From: Campylobacter concisus
Lineage (GTDB): Bacteria > Campylobacterota > Campylobacteria > Campylobacterales > Campylobacteraceae
Length of the DNA stretch: 64,000 bases
Assembly: GCF_003048575.1 (NCBI RefSeq)
Contig: NZ_PIRZ01000003.1
Coordinates: 203,338-267,337, forward strand
Direction of reading: 5' to 3'
Below the pieces are notes generated by a model. The model made no database searches and was not told where the DNA came from. It saw nothing but the letters and a program-made list of their open reading frames with translations. The position numbers were made by a program, and so were the translations under genes. Each line of letters begins with the position of its first letter. The first letter of the stretch is position 1. Positions 9,317 through 17,852 of this stretch are shown one piece after another.

Positions 9317-10648
9317 TTGGTAAATTTAGAGCACATTAGAGAAAATATAATTTTAAAAAATGGCATTTATTATTTTGATTTCACAGCTTCAGGACTAGCT
9401 TATAGGCCTATCGAAGATGAGATGGCAAAAATACTTCAAACATACGCAAATACGCACTCTATTAGCTCATCAAATGCTTATAAAACTGCTCAAATTTATG
9501 AAGATTCAAGACGTGAATTAAAAAGCTTACTGGGACTTGATGAGAGCTTTTATCTTTTTACTTGTGGCAATGGAGCTACTGGTGCGATAAAGAAATTTCA
9601 AGAAATTTTAGGAATTTATGCACCACCAGCGTTAAAAAAAAGATATGCGTTAAAGCCAGATGAAAATTCTCCGCTCGTGGTGCTTGGCCCTTATGAGCAC
9701 CATTCAAATGAGATAAGCTTTAGGCAAGCACTTTGCGAGGTTGAGCGTATCAGGCTTGATAAAAATGGAGGGATCGACTTTAATCATTTGGAGCAAATTT
9801 TAAGGATAAATGTCGGTCGTGAGATCATCGCAACTTTTAGTGTGGCTTCAAATGTGACTGGGGTTTTGAGTGATTATAGAAAAATTTATACTCTTATAAA
9901 ATCTTATGGTGGCATTGTGGCATTTGATGCTGCAAGCTTTAGTGCTTATGGAAATATTGATTGCGACTATTTTGATGCTCTTTTTTTATCGCCACATAAA
10001 TTGCTTGGTGGAGTTGGAAGTTGTGGGCTTCTTGCTATAAAAAAGATACTTGCAAACTCAGATGAGCCGACATTTGCTGGTGGTGGAACGGTAAGTTATG
10101 TCAGCAAAAACTACGCTATATTTGTAAAAGATAGTGAGCAGCTAGAAGAGGCTGGCACTCCGCCTATTTTAGGACTTATAAGGGCAAATTTGGCTTATGG
10201 GCTAAGAAATGAGATAGGATTTGAGGCAATATATGAAAACGAGAGCGAGATTGGAGAGTATTTGGAAAAAAGACTAGCAGAAATTCCTGAGCTTACTTGC
10301 TATCATCCAAATAATGCAAAGCGTTTGCCGATATTTTCTTTTAATGTAACCGGTGTTTCGCCTTATGAACTAGCCAAAGTTTTAAGCAAAGAATATGGTA
10401 TTCAAACGCGTGCAGGATGTTCTTGTGCTGGACCGTATGGACATGATTTGCTTCATTTAAAAGAAGACGCACTATTTACCCATAAGCCAGGCTGGGTAAG
10501 GGCTGGGCTTCACTATACGCATACGCCACAAGACGTGGATTATTTAGTAGATGCATTAAAAAATAGCATTAAGAAGTATTCAAGCATTTGGAAGGTCGAT
10601 GATCCTTTTAGTGTTGATAAAATTTCAGGTTGCAAGGGAGATAGATGA
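9317..10648 (+). CDS. Class V aminotransferase / cysteine desulfurase-like PLP enzyme (copy 1)
   Basis: 443 residues of PLP fold-type I, class V. The PLP lysine is expected in FLSPHKLLGGVGSCG (about 225-240). EHHSNE near 130 matches the substrate/cofactor histidine region. RAGCSCAGPYGHDLLHLKE near 370 resembles the catalytic-cysteine loop (R-x-G-x-x-C) of SufS/CsdA cysteine desulfurases. The likely reaction is sulfur removal from cysteine, or a related lyase or aminotransfer; the sequence does not decide. It has its own TATAAT and a TTG start. Its stop overlaps thiD by 4 bases, and a close paralog lies after thiE, so a role near thiamine synthesis is a reasonable inference only. Confidence 0.8.
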   Translation: MVNLEHIRENIILKNGIYYFDFTASGLAYRPIEDEMAKILQTYANTHSISSSNAYKTAQIYEDSRRELKSLLGLDESFYLFTCGNGATGAIKKFQEILGIYAPPALKKRYALKPDENSPLVVLGPYEHHSNEISFRQALCEVERIRLDKNGGIDFNHLEQILRINVGREIIATFSVASNVTGVLSDYRKIYTLIKSYGGIVAFDAASFSAYGNIDCDYFDALFLSPHKLLGGVGSCGLLAIKKILANSDEPTFAGGGTVSYVSKNYAIFVKDSEQLEEAGTPPILGLIRANLAYGLRNEIGFEAIYENESEIGEYLEKRLAEIPELTCYHPNNAKRLPIFSFNVTGVSPYELAKVLSKEYGIQTRAGCSCAGPYGHDLLHLKEDALFTHKPGWVRAGLHYTHTPQDVDYLVDALKNSIKKYSSIWKVDDPFSVDKISGCKGDR

Positions 10649-11391
10649 AAAATATATTAATCATTGCAGGAAGTGACAGCGTTGGCGGAGCTGGCGTGCA
10701 GGCTGATATTAAGACATGCGAGGCATTTTCTTGCTACGTAGCGACAGCTATCACGGCTCTTACAGCACAAAATACAAATGGCGTTAGCAATATCTTTGCT
10801 ACAAATGTTACAAATCTAAATGAGCAGATCAAAATGATAGACGAGGAGCTAAATATAGATGCTATCAAGGTTGGAATGCTTTTTAACCAAGAGCTTATAT
10901 CTTGCGTTGGTTCTTGGCTTGAAAAATTTCATAAGCAAGGCATCAAAATAGTAATAGATCCAGTTTGTGTAGCAAAATCAGGCTCAAAGCTTCTTGAAGA
11001 TGACGCGATAGCAAGCTTAAAAGAGCTTTTTAAATTCGCAGACATTATCACGCCAAATATCGATGAAGCCAAAGTTTTGGAACTTGATAGCAAAAATTTA
11101 CCTTGCGATATGATCTTAAAGCGAAGCATGGTTGCAGAAATTTGCGAAGATACTCTTTTTAAAAAAAATGGTGACGTGCTTAAATTTAAAGAGCCACTAA
11201 TACAACCAGAGATCATGCACGGGGCTGGATGTAGTTTTGCGAGTGCGCTGGCCTGCTTGCTGGCAAATGGACACACCAAAGAAGAGGCTATAAAACTAGC
11301 CAAAAAATACATTTTAAATGCTATTAAAAATGCAATTACGACAAAATTTGGCAAACGTCTACTAAATCATAAAGTTGGCATAAGTGATTGA
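10645..11391 (+). CDS. thiD: Hydroxymethylpyrimidine/phosphomethylpyrimidine kinase
   Basis: Phosphorylates HMP and then HMP-phosphate to give HMP-diphosphate, the pyrimidine half of thiamine. 248 residues, ribokinase-like. The N-terminus IIAGSDSVGGAGVQADIKT is diagnostic of ThiD. VIDPVCVAKSG near 110, ITPNIDEAKVL near 133 and the anion-hole motif HGAGCSFASALA near 192 are all present. ATGA overlap with the preceding PLP-enzyme gene and 8-base overlap with thiE indicate translational coupling. Confidence 0.93.
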   Translation: MKNILIIAGSDSVGGAGVQADIKTCEAFSCYVATAITALTAQNTNGVSNIFATNVTNLNEQIKMIDEELNIDAIKVGMLFNQELISCVGSWLEKFHKQGIKIVIDPVCVAKSGSKLLEDDAIASLKELFKFADIITPNIDEAKVLELDSKNLPCDMILKRSMVAEICEDTLFKKNGDVLKFKEPLIQPEIMHGAGCSFASALACLLANGHTKEEAIKLAKKYILNAIKNAITTKFGKRLLNHKVGISD

Positions 11392-11989
11392 AATTTACGC
11401 GATTAGCGACGATGTATTGATGCCTGAAAATTTAGCCTTGCAATACACTAAAGAAATTTTAGAGTGTGGGGTAAAATTTTTTCAATTTCGCTCTAAAAAA
11501 ATACCCAAAGATGAGAGGCTAGCTGGTGAAATTTTCAACCTATGCGAAAAATTTGGAGCAAGATTTATCGTAAATGATGATATTTTATTTGCTGCTAATA
11601 TCGGGGCAAAGTCCGTGCATTTGGGAAAAGATGATGCGAGCATAAAAGAGGCGTTTGAAATTTTAGGGGATGATGCTTACGTGGGAGTTAGCTGCTATGA
11701 TAGCTTGGAGCTTGCCCTTAGGGCAAAACAAAATGGTGCTAGCTATGTGGCTTTTGGAGCTATGTTTAAAAGCTCAACAAAACCAAATGCTCCACTTTGC
11801 AAGGCTCAAACTGTATCACAAGCAAAAGAAATGGGAATGAATGTGTGTGTCATAGGTGGCATAAATTCTTGCAACATTGCAAGTGTCGCTAGAGTAAAGC
11901 CAGACATGGTCGCCTTAATATCCGCTATCTATAAAGATGGCACGATAAAGAAAAATATAGAAAATTTACAAAGAAATTTATTGCTTTAA
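11384..11989 (+). CDS. thiE: Thiamine-phosphate synthase (ThiE family)
   Basis: Joins HMP-diphosphate to thiazole phosphate to make thiamine phosphate. 201 residues, TIM barrel. Conserved pieces in order: KFFQFRSKK (diphosphate site, near 32), FIVNDDILFAANIGAKSVHLGKDD (near 62-85), VGVSCYDSLELA (near 103), YVAFGAMFKSSTK (near 125) and CVIGGINSCNI (near 156). It begins with a GTG inside the end of thiD. ThiE and the shorter regulator TenI share this fold, but the intact diphosphate-site residues favour ThiE. No other thiazole-branch genes are in the window. Confidence 0.88.
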   Translation: MIEIYAISDDVLMPENLALQYTKEILECGVKFFQFRSKKIPKDERLAGEIFNLCEKFGARFIVNDDILFAANIGAKSVHLGKDDASIKEAFEILGDDAYVGVSCYDSLELALRAKQNGASYVAFGAMFKSSTKPNAPLCKAQTVSQAKEMGMNVCVIGGINSCNIASVARVKPDMVALISAIYKDGTIKKNIENLQRNLLL

Positions 11990-12027
11990 AAGATGCTTGT
12001 TTTGCAAGCTTTTTATGAAAATTTAAT

Positions 12028-12055
12028 TATAATCCCTGCTTTAAATAAAAGGAAA
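12028..12055 (+). promoter_or_regulatory. Internal promoter and ribosome site for the second PLP-enzyme gene
   Basis: TATAAT (12028-12033) is followed by AAAAGGAAA (12047-12055). Together they point to a TTG start at 12059 rather than the ATG at 11993. This mirrors the arrangement before the paralog at 9317. Confidence 0.6.
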
Positions 12056-12058
12056 ACA

Positions 12059-13381
12059 TTGCTAAATATCGATGAAGTAAGAAAAAATATCATTTTAAAA
12101 GAGGGTCTTTACTATTTTGACTACACGGCTTCAGGTCTTGCTTATAAGCCCATTGAAGATGAAATTTTAAAATTTTTAAAAACCTACGCAAACACTCACT
12201 CAGATAGTAGTTCAAGCGCAGTGCTAACGCAAAAATGCTATGAAAATGCAAGGGCTGAGCTAAAAAGCTTATTAGGCCTTGATGATAGTTTTTATCTTAT
12301 CGCGACTGGTCAAGGAGCAACGGCTGCGATAAAGAAATTTCAGGAGATAGTGGGAATTTATATCTCACCAGCTACAAGAGCCTTGATCGGTGAAGCAAAT
12401 TTAAGAAATTTAAACTTGCCATTAGCGATCATTGGACCTTATGAGCATCACTCTGTTGAAGTTAGTTTAAGAGAAGGGCTTTGTGATATAAAACGTATAG
12501 AGCTTACTGAAAATAATAAGATAGATTATGCGATGCTTGAGAATACATTAAAGCAAAATGCAAAAAGAAAGATAATAGCTAGCTTTAGCGCTGCCTCAAA
12601 TGTCACTGGCGTTAAAACTGATTATAAAAAAATTTACTCGCTGATTAAAAAATATGATGGCATTTTAGCACTTGATGTGGCTACTCTTAGTGCTTATGAA
12701 AATGTTGATTGTAAATATTTTGACGCACTGTTTCTCTCTCCTCACAAGCTGCTTGGTGGAGTTGGGAGTTGTGGGCTTTTGGCTATTAAAAAAGAGCTTT
12801 GTAAAAATTTGCCTACATTTGCAGCAGGAGGCACAGTCAAGTACGTAAGCAGGACATCGCATATTTTTACTAATGAAGTTGAAAATTTAGAAGAGGGAGG
12901 CACGCCACCGATAATGCAACTAATGCGTGCAAATTTAGCCTATAAATTAAGAAATGAGATCGGACTTAATAAGATAAAAGAGACTGAATGCGAGCTAGGT
13001 GCTCTCTTTTGCGAAGAGCTAAAAAATATAGATGAAGTGATAAATTATTGTCCAAAAAATGTAGATAGATTGCCTATTTTTGCTTTTAATATACAAGATG
13101 TCTCGCCTTATGATTTTGCGGCTAGCTTAAGCAATGACTTTGGCATCCAAACACGTGCAGGCTGTGACTGTGCTGGCCCATACGGACATGATCTGCTTCA
13201 TTTAAAAGACAATGCCGTTTTTGATGTAAAACCTGGCTGGGTACGAGTTAGTATCCATTATACTCACACTAAAGAAGATATCAAATACCTTGCAAATGCC
13301 ATAAAGTCTTGCATCAAAAAACACAAAGAGACATGGGGTGAAGAAAAAGCAATGTATTCGATGTTTGGAGATAAATTTTAA
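12059..13381 (+). CDS. Class V aminotransferase / cysteine desulfurase-like PLP enzyme (copy 2)
   Basis: 440 residues, clearly a paralog of the protein at 9317. The two share YYFDYTASGLAYKPIEDE, the ELKSLLGLD and GPYEHHS segments, the lysine region FLSPHKLLGGVGSCGLLAIKK, and RAGCDCAGPYGHDLLHLK near the end. The frame is open to an ATG at 11993, but that would put the TATAAT box and ribosome site inside the gene. The TTG at 12059 gives an N-terminus (MLNIDEVRKNIIL) that aligns with copy 1 (MVNLEHIRENIIL), so I use it. Copy 2 has its own promoter but lies 3' of thiE in the same direction. Activity is inferred as for copy 1. Confidence 0.8.
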   Translation: MLNIDEVRKNIILKEGLYYFDYTASGLAYKPIEDEILKFLKTYANTHSDSSSSAVLTQKCYENARAELKSLLGLDDSFYLIATGQGATAAIKKFQEIVGIYISPATRALIGEANLRNLNLPLAIIGPYEHHSVEVSLREGLCDIKRIELTENNKIDYAMLENTLKQNAKRKIIASFSAASNVTGVKTDYKKIYSLIKKYDGILALDVATLSAYENVDCKYFDALFLSPHKLLGGVGSCGLLAIKKELCKNLPTFAAGGTVKYVSRTSHIFTNEVENLEEGGTPPIMQLMRANLAYKLRNEIGLNKIKETECELGALFCEELKNIDEVINYCPKNVDRLPIFAFNIQDVSPYDFAASLSNDFGIQTRAGCDCAGPYGHDLLHLKDNAVFDVKPGWVRVSIHYTHTKEDIKYLANAIKSCIKKHKETWGEEKAMYSMFGDKF

Positions 13382-13395
13382 ATACTAAATTTAAC

Positions 13396-14502
13396 TTAGA
13401 AGCGAAATTTTACCAAGCTATATGTTCTATCAAATCTAAAAGTTAGCAAATTTTGCAAAATTCCAAAAAGCACCATAAATGTAACAAAGCTGCTTCCGCC
13501 GTAACTAAAAAATGGTAGCGGCACACCTACAACTGGTGCAAAACCGATCGTCATTGAGACATTTACACCCACATAAACGAAAATAAGTGCAGCAATCCCC
13601 GTCGTGGTAACTTGTGTAAAATAGTCATTTTTTAGGCCGTAATTTAAACTTAAAAGATGTGTTATAAGTGCTCCATAAAGCCCAAGTAGAAATAATCCAC
13701 CATAAAAACCAAAACGCTCTATATTGTAGGCAAATATGAAGTCACTAGTGGCGATTGGCAAAAATTTAAAGTGCGTCTGAGTCGCCTCATCTTTTGGTTT
13801 GCCTTTGAGTCCGCCGCTACCTATGGCGATGATACTTTGTTTGACGTGATAGCTTGGCTCTTCAGCGATAAAATCGTGGATCCTTTTCTTTTGATAGTCA
13901 TGTAAATTTTCATACAAAACTGGCGCCAAAAAGCCTATCGCAAGGATGATAGTGATCCAAATTTTCTTATTTACACCGATGACAAAAAGGATAGTATAAC
14001 CAACTATCAAAAGTATGAGTGCGGTGCCAAGATCAGGCTCTTTCATAATGAGCGCAAATGGCAAAAGTATGTAAAAACTAAGCTTTAAAAAATCTTTTAG
14101 CCCGTATCCATTAGCCTCTGGAGGGCGCTGCTTGATGAGATAGGCTAGCATCAGTAAAAAGGCTGGCTTCATCAGTTCTGATGGCTGAAGTGTGAAATGA
14201 ACAAATGGAATTTCTAGCCAGCGTTTGGCTCCAAGCTTACTAACACCAAAGAGATCGACGCTTAAAAGTAGCACGATACAGACCCAGTAAAACATAGGTA
14301 TGATCCAGTCTATACGTCTAATAGGCAGCAAAAATGCGACAAAAAATGAAATAAAACCAATGCCAAAATATACAAGCTGTTTGTTTGCTAAGACGTCGTT
14401 TGCTTCGGAAACTAGTATGTAAGATATGGCTATGATTGGGATTATTAAAAACGGCTGAATAAAATCAAAATGTGTTAAAATACGCCGATCTAGTTTTATC
14501 AA
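13396..14502 (-). CDS. rodA: Rod-shape determining SEDS glycosyltransferase RodA
   Basis: Polymerises lipid II into glycan strands with a partner class B PBP during side-wall growth. 368 residues with about ten hydrophobic segments. The SEDS signature is near the C-terminus (VVGVPLPFFSYGGSSFVTFMVLFGILQNL), and the conserved KEPDLGTALI is near residue 155. RodA is preferred over FtsW by its length, start (RRILTHFDF) and the LPFFSYGGSS context; the neighbours do not decide. The start is a TTG, with AAGG 8 bases upstream and TATAAT on the minus strand (14534 to 14529), back to back with the pseudouridine synthase gene. Confidence 0.88.
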   Translation of the reverse strand: MIKLDRRILTHFDFIQPFLIIPIIAISYILVSEANDVLANKQLVYFGIGFISFFVAFLLPIRRIDWIIPMFYWVCIVLLLSVDLFGVSKLGAKRWLEIPFVHFTLQPSELMKPAFLLMLAYLIKQRPPEANGYGLKDFLKLSFYILLPFALIMKEPDLGTALILLIVGYTILFVIGVNKKIWITIILAIGFLAPVLYENLHDYQKKRIHDFIAEEPSYHVKQSIIAIGSGGLKGKPKDEATQTHFKFLPIATSDFIFAYNIERFGFYGGLFLLGLYGALITHLLSLNYGLKNDYFTQVTTTGIAALIFVYVGVNVSMTIGFAPVVGVPLPFFSYGGSSFVTFMVLFGILQNLLTFRFDRTYSLVKFRF

Positions 14503-14528
14503 GAAGCAAACCTTAATTTTTGGGCTAG

Positions 14529-14546
14529 ATTATATCACAAACAAGG
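14529..14546. promoter_or_regulatory. Divergent rodA / pseudouridine-synthase promoter region
   Basis: On the minus strand TGATATAAT supplies an extended -10 for rodA (TATAAT read 14534 to 14529). On the plus strand the overlapping TATATC and the AAGG at 14543-14546 serve the pseudouridine synthase, whose TTG at 14555 is 8 bases away. The two start signals share about 40 bases. Confidence 0.5.
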
Positions 14547-14554
14547 CTTTGATT

Positions 14555-15526
14555 TTGGTTAAATTTAATGTTTTAAATAGCTCAAGACTAGACGTTGCAG
14601 TAGCGCAGGAGCTTCAAATTTCACGCAATCAAGCTTTAAATTTGATAAAAGACTCCCTTGTAAGAGTAAATTTAAAACCAGTCTCAAAACCAAGCTTTTT
14701 ACTGAGCGAAAACGATGAAATTTGCGTAAATTTTGCCCCAAAAAAAGAGGTGCAAAACGAGTATGAAGTAAATTTTGACATCCCGATCATTTATGAAGAC
14801 GACGATCTCATAGTGCTAAACAAGCCCCCGCAAATCGTCGTTCACCAAGCTCCAAGTGTCAAAGAGGCGACACTTGTCGAGTGGCTAAACAAAAAGGGCT
14901 TTATGCTCTCAAATTTAAACGGCGACGTAAGAGCTGGCATCGTCCACCGCCTAGACAAAGGCACAAGTGGTGCTATTGTTGTTGCTAAAAACAACTTCGC
15001 CCACGCAAAACTAAGCGAGCAGCTAAGTGATAAGAGCATGGGGCGAATCTATCTAGCACTCACCGACCTACCGCTAAAAGAGGATGTCATCATCGACAAG
15101 CCAATCGGCAGAAATCCAAACAACCGCCTAAAAAAAGCGATTGTCGCAGATGCTAAATTTGCAAAAAGTGCCTTTGTAAATTTGCTAAGCGAAGGCGGAG
15201 TAAATTTGATAGCAGCAAAACTTTTTACGGGTAGGACTCATCAGATAAGAGTGCACCTATCTAGCATAAATCGCCACATTTTAGGCGATGATTTATACGG
15301 ATTTAAGAGCCAAGGCGATAAAATAAGCAGGGTTATGCTTCACGCTTATATGCTCTATTTTATCCATCCACGAACTGGCAAAAGGGTAGAATTTACCGCA
15401 AAAACGTATGATGATTTTAACCAAATAATTTATAAAAAAATTCCCAAGGAGATTTTTGATGAAAAAATTTGCCCTACGCATATTGACACCATTTTTAGCA
15501 GCTTTCTTGGCGGGATGCGGCTCTAG
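14555..15526 (+). CDS. RluA/RluD-family pseudouridine synthase
   Basis: Isomerises uridine to pseudouridine in rRNA (23S rRNA for RluD/RluC types). About 323 residues. An N-terminal S4-like RNA-binding domain has LDVAVAQELQISRNQALNLIKDSLV. The catalytic signature AGIVHRLDKGTSGAIVVAKN near 130 carries the catalytic Asp, and FTGRTHQIRVHLSSINRHILGDDLYG near 225 completes the family pattern. The exact target is not readable from sequence. Two TTGs are possible (14549, 14555); only the second has good spacing to AAGG. The 3' end overlaps the next gene by 68 bases, unusual in this window. Confidence 0.85.
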   Translation: MVKFNVLNSSRLDVAVAQELQISRNQALNLIKDSLVRVNLKPVSKPSFLLSENDEICVNFAPKKEVQNEYEVNFDIPIIYEDDDLIVLNKPPQIVVHQAPSVKEATLVEWLNKKGFMLSNLNGDVRAGIVHRLDKGTSGAIVVAKNNFAHAKLSEQLSDKSMGRIYLALTDLPLKEDVIIDKPIGRNPNNRLKKAIVADAKFAKSAFVNLLSEGGVNLIAAKLFTGRTHQIRVHLSSINRHILGDDLYGFKSQGDKISRVMLHAYMLYFIHPRTGKRVEFTAKTYDDFNQIIYKKIPKEIFDEKICPTHIDTIFSSFLGGMRL

Positions 15527-16133
15527 CGTACCGACTCAACAAAGCATGTCGCTACCAACTATCACAAGCTTAAAAACCATTTCAGACATGACAGAAGTTG
15601 GTTTTGAATGGAATCCAGTAACCGATGAAAGCGTTGTTGGATACTATCTCTACCGCTCAAATCCAAATGATGCCAACTCAAAAATGCAGCTAGTTGCAGA
15701 CATCAAAGACCGCTTTGCAACGCACTATGTAGACCGCAACTTAGCACCGGAGACCACATACTCATACCAGATGAGGACCTACTCAAGCAACGCCATCTCT
15801 CAACCGGGCACGATCGCAACAGCAACTACAAAGCCATTGCTTGACTCAGTACCATTTTCGCAAGCTATTACAGGGCTTCCAGGACGTGTGAAAGTGATCT
15901 GGAGACCGCATCCTGATAGCACCGTGGCAAGCTATATCATTCAAAGAAGTGATGCCGGAGTTAATAAATTTAGCCAAATCGCAGAGGTAAATGGCAGACT
16001 AAATGCCGAATATATCGATACTGAGGTAAAACCTGGTAAGTCTTATGAGTATAGAATTTTAGTTAAAACTTCTTCAGGCGTTGTTTCAAAACCAAGCCAA
16101 AACATAAGTGCAACGACAAAGGAGTTACCCTAA
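15459..16133 (+). CDS. Fibronectin type III lipoprotein, upstream frame
   Basis: A 224-residue product starting MKKFALRILTPFLAAFLAGCGSS. This is a lipoprotein signal with lipobox LAGC, cysteine about residue 21. Two fibronectin type III-like repeats follow (about 33-125 and 130-222), each with a W or F core, a YYLYRS/YIIQRS strand and a TYSYQM/SYEYRI strand. ATG 15459 is chosen over TTG 15456 because AAGGAG (15446-15451) lies 7 bases away. The frame ends at a UAA exactly where the second repeat ends, while the +1 frame goes on at once with two more FN3 repeats, so this is probably the front half of one protein of about 400 residues. The neighbouring trmB-ftsEX-envC genes suggest a cell-envelope setting; function unknown. 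Confidence 0.8.
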   Translation: MKKFALRILTPFLAAFLAGCGSSVPTQQSMSLPTITSLKTISDMTEVGFEWNPVTDESVVGYYLYRSNPNDANSKMQLVADIKDRFATHYVDRNLAPETTYSYQMRTYSSNAISQPGTIATATTKPLLDSVPFSQAITGLPGRVKVIWRPHPDSTVASYIIQRSDAGVNKFSQIAEVNGRLNAEYIDTEVKPGKSYEYRILVKTSSGVVSKPSQNISATTKELP

Positions 16134-16665
16134 ATCGGTAACAAACCTTCAGGCAACAAAAAATGCACCAAAAAAGATAATTTTAACTTGGGATTATGCG
16201 CCAGCTGAGGATTTTGCTTATTTTAAGGTTTATAGGACAGTGAGTAAAATTTTGCCTTACACATATCTGGCAAAAACGACTAGCAACACCTATGAAGATC
16301 TCATAAATACAAATGCAGCGACGAGGTATTACAGAGTCACAGCTGTTGATAAAGACGGCCTTGAGAGCTTAAAACAAGAAGAGCCAATCGTGGGGATAAC
16401 ACTTGGCGCACCAAAGACTCCAAATATTAGCGCTAGCTACGATGGTATCGGCGTAAATGTAAACTGGAGTGTAGTTGATAGAGCTAGTTCGTACACTGTT
16501 TATAGAAGTGGTGCAAGTGAGAAAATTTTTAGCGGCATAGATGGTACTGGACTTAGAGATGATAGCGTGCAAAAAGGAGCTAGCTATTCTTACAGCGTCG
16601 TAGCTATCGATGAGTATGGCATCGCCTCTGATAAGTCATCAAAAGCAGAAGTTAGCATAAAATAA
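16108..16665 (+). CDS. Fibronectin type III protein, downstream frame (continuation by +1 shift)
   Basis: The open frame covers 185 codons from a GTG at 16108. The real coding part is probably from about 16134, where KSVTNLQATKNAPKKIILTW opens a third FN3 repeat, followed by a fourth (TPNISASYDGIGVNVNWS onwards). It has no signal peptide and no start codon with a ribosome site of its own. The AAAGGAG at 16118-16124 has no ATG, GTG or TTG at usable distance in this frame. Read as a +1 continuation, the joint is ...TTKELP-KSVTNL..., a natural domain boundary. It may be made by frameshifting, or be a remnant of a broken gene, or reflect a sequencing error. It ends one base into trmB (TAATG). Confidence 0.6.
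   Translation: MQRQRSYPKSVTNLQATKNAPKKIILTWDYAPAEDFAYFKVYRTVSKILPYTYLAKTTSNTYEDLINTNAATRYYRVTAVDKDGLESLKQEEPIVGITLGAPKTPNISASYDGIGVNVNWSVVDRASSYTVYRSGASEKIFSGIDGTGLRDDSVQKGASYSYSVVAIDEYGIASDKSSKAEVSIK
16118..16134 (+). other. Candidate +1 frameshift site (prfB-like geometry)
   Basis: In the upstream frame the codons read AAG GAG TTA CCC TAA, followed by A. An SD-like AAGGAG, a 3-base spacer, a shift-prone proline codon CCC and a stop follow in order. Slipping one base gives CCT and AAA and enters the downstream FN3 frame. The E. coli prfB site has AGGGGG, a 3-base spacer, CTT and TGA. Alternative: a single extra C in the genome or in the assembly. Confidence 0.45.
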
Positions 16666-17852
16666 TGCCAAATTTCATCGCTTCGTCTTTAAAAGAGCTC
16701 TCGTTTCCATTTGGTAATGACAAAGTCAAATTTCTTTGGCAGGCAAATGGGCGAAACGAGAGGCTCATCTACACAAAAAATGAAGAAGAGAGTTTTTTTC
16801 TAGTTGTAAAACCCGGTAAAAGCGGCATCGTCGTAAAAGGTGAAAAGCTTACAAAGCCAGCTAAAGTTGGTCTTTTGCAAGAGGCACTGGAGCTTTTTAA
16901 AGAGCAAAATTGCAATGATGTAATTAGTCAAGCATTTGCTGTAAAAAAGACAAATTTGACTAAAAAAGTGAGTGAAATTTTAAGCCTTGAAGAATTTGTG
17001 CCAGCATTTTGCGAGCTAAAAGATAAATTTAAAGAGATTTTTATCGAGATCGGCTTTGGTTCTGGCAGACACTTGCTTTATCAAGCTAAAAACAATCCAA
17101 ATGCCCTAGTTATCGGAATAGAAGTCTATAAACCAAGCATTGAGCAAGTAGCAAAGCTAGCTAGGGCAAATGGCCTAGAAAACGTACGTCTAATCAATAC
17201 TGACGCCAGACTTTTACTCTCACTTATTGGCTCAAATTTAGTTGATAGAGTCTTTTTACACTTTCCAGTGCCGTGGGATAAAGCAGAGCATAGACGTGTG
17301 GTCTCATCGGTATTTGCGCTTGAGTGCGAGAGGATACTAAAAGTAGACGGTAAATTTGAGCTAAGGACTGATAGCAAGGAGTATTGCGACTTTAGTTTAA
17401 GTAAATTTTTAGAGCCTACAAACTCAAAAATAGAAGCTTTCAAAAATAGAAATTTAGAGGTAACTAGTAAGTACGAAGACCGCTGGAGACGCCAAGATAA
17501 GGATATTTATGATGTCATTTATACTTGCGAGGTTGAAAGTAGCGAGAGTGTTTTAGCTGGAGATTTTAGCTTTAAAGAAAAGACAAGCGTAAAAAATATC
17601 ATTAAAAATTTCAAAAATTTCATCATCAAAAAAGAGGATTATTTTTTACATTTTGAAGAAATTTACACCATAAACGAGGGTGAAATTTTGCTAAAAGTTG
17701 CTTTTGGAGCATTTAATAAACCTGAGCAATGTTTTATCAAAATAAGCGATGAGAAAAGCGAATATTTTATAAAAAAACCGATCTTAATTCGTGAGAATTT
17801 AGCTGCACACGAGCTTTTGAAGGAGTATTTGGCTGATGCAAGAGATAATTAG
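16665..17852 (+). CDS. trmB: tRNA (guanine-N7-)-methyltransferase, long epsilonproteobacterial form
   Basis: Methylates G46 of tRNA with S-adenosylmethionine. 395 residues against roughly 220-240 for the usual TrmB. The methyltransferase core lies at about 115-260: FIEIGFGSGRHLLYQAKNNP (SAM site), VIGIEVYKPS, NTDARLLL and VFLHFPVPWDKAEHRRVV (the FPDPW-type motif, here FPVPW). It is flanked by an N-terminal extension of about 110 residues and a C-terminal extension of about 120 residues. The start codon overlaps the preceding stop (TAATG) with no ribosome site, so translation is probably coupled. ftsE overlaps the 3' end by 17 bases. Confidence 0.88.
   Translation: MPNFIASSLKELSFPFGNDKVKFLWQANGRNERLIYTKNEEESFFLVVKPGKSGIVVKGEKLTKPAKVGLLQEALELFKEQNCNDVISQAFAVKKTNLTKKVSEILSLEEFVPAFCELKDKFKEIFIEIGFGSGRHLLYQAKNNPNALVIGIEVYKPSIEQVAKLARANGLENVRLINTDARLLLSLIGSNLVDRVFLHFPVPWDKAEHRRVVSSVFALECERILKVDGKFELRTDSKEYCDFSLSKFLEPTNSKIEAFKNRNLEVTSKYEDRWRRQDKDIYDVIYTCEVESSESVLAGDFSFKEKTSVKNIIKNFKNFIIKKEDYFLHFEEIYTINEGEILLKVAFGAFNKPEQCFIKISDEKSEYFIKKPILIRENLAAHELLKEYLADARDN

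Noticed and set aside
11993..12058. ATG at 11993 as the start of the second PLP enzyme
   Set aside because: It would place a perfect TATAAT and a strong ribosome site inside the gene, and its extra 22 residues have no counterpart in the paralog.
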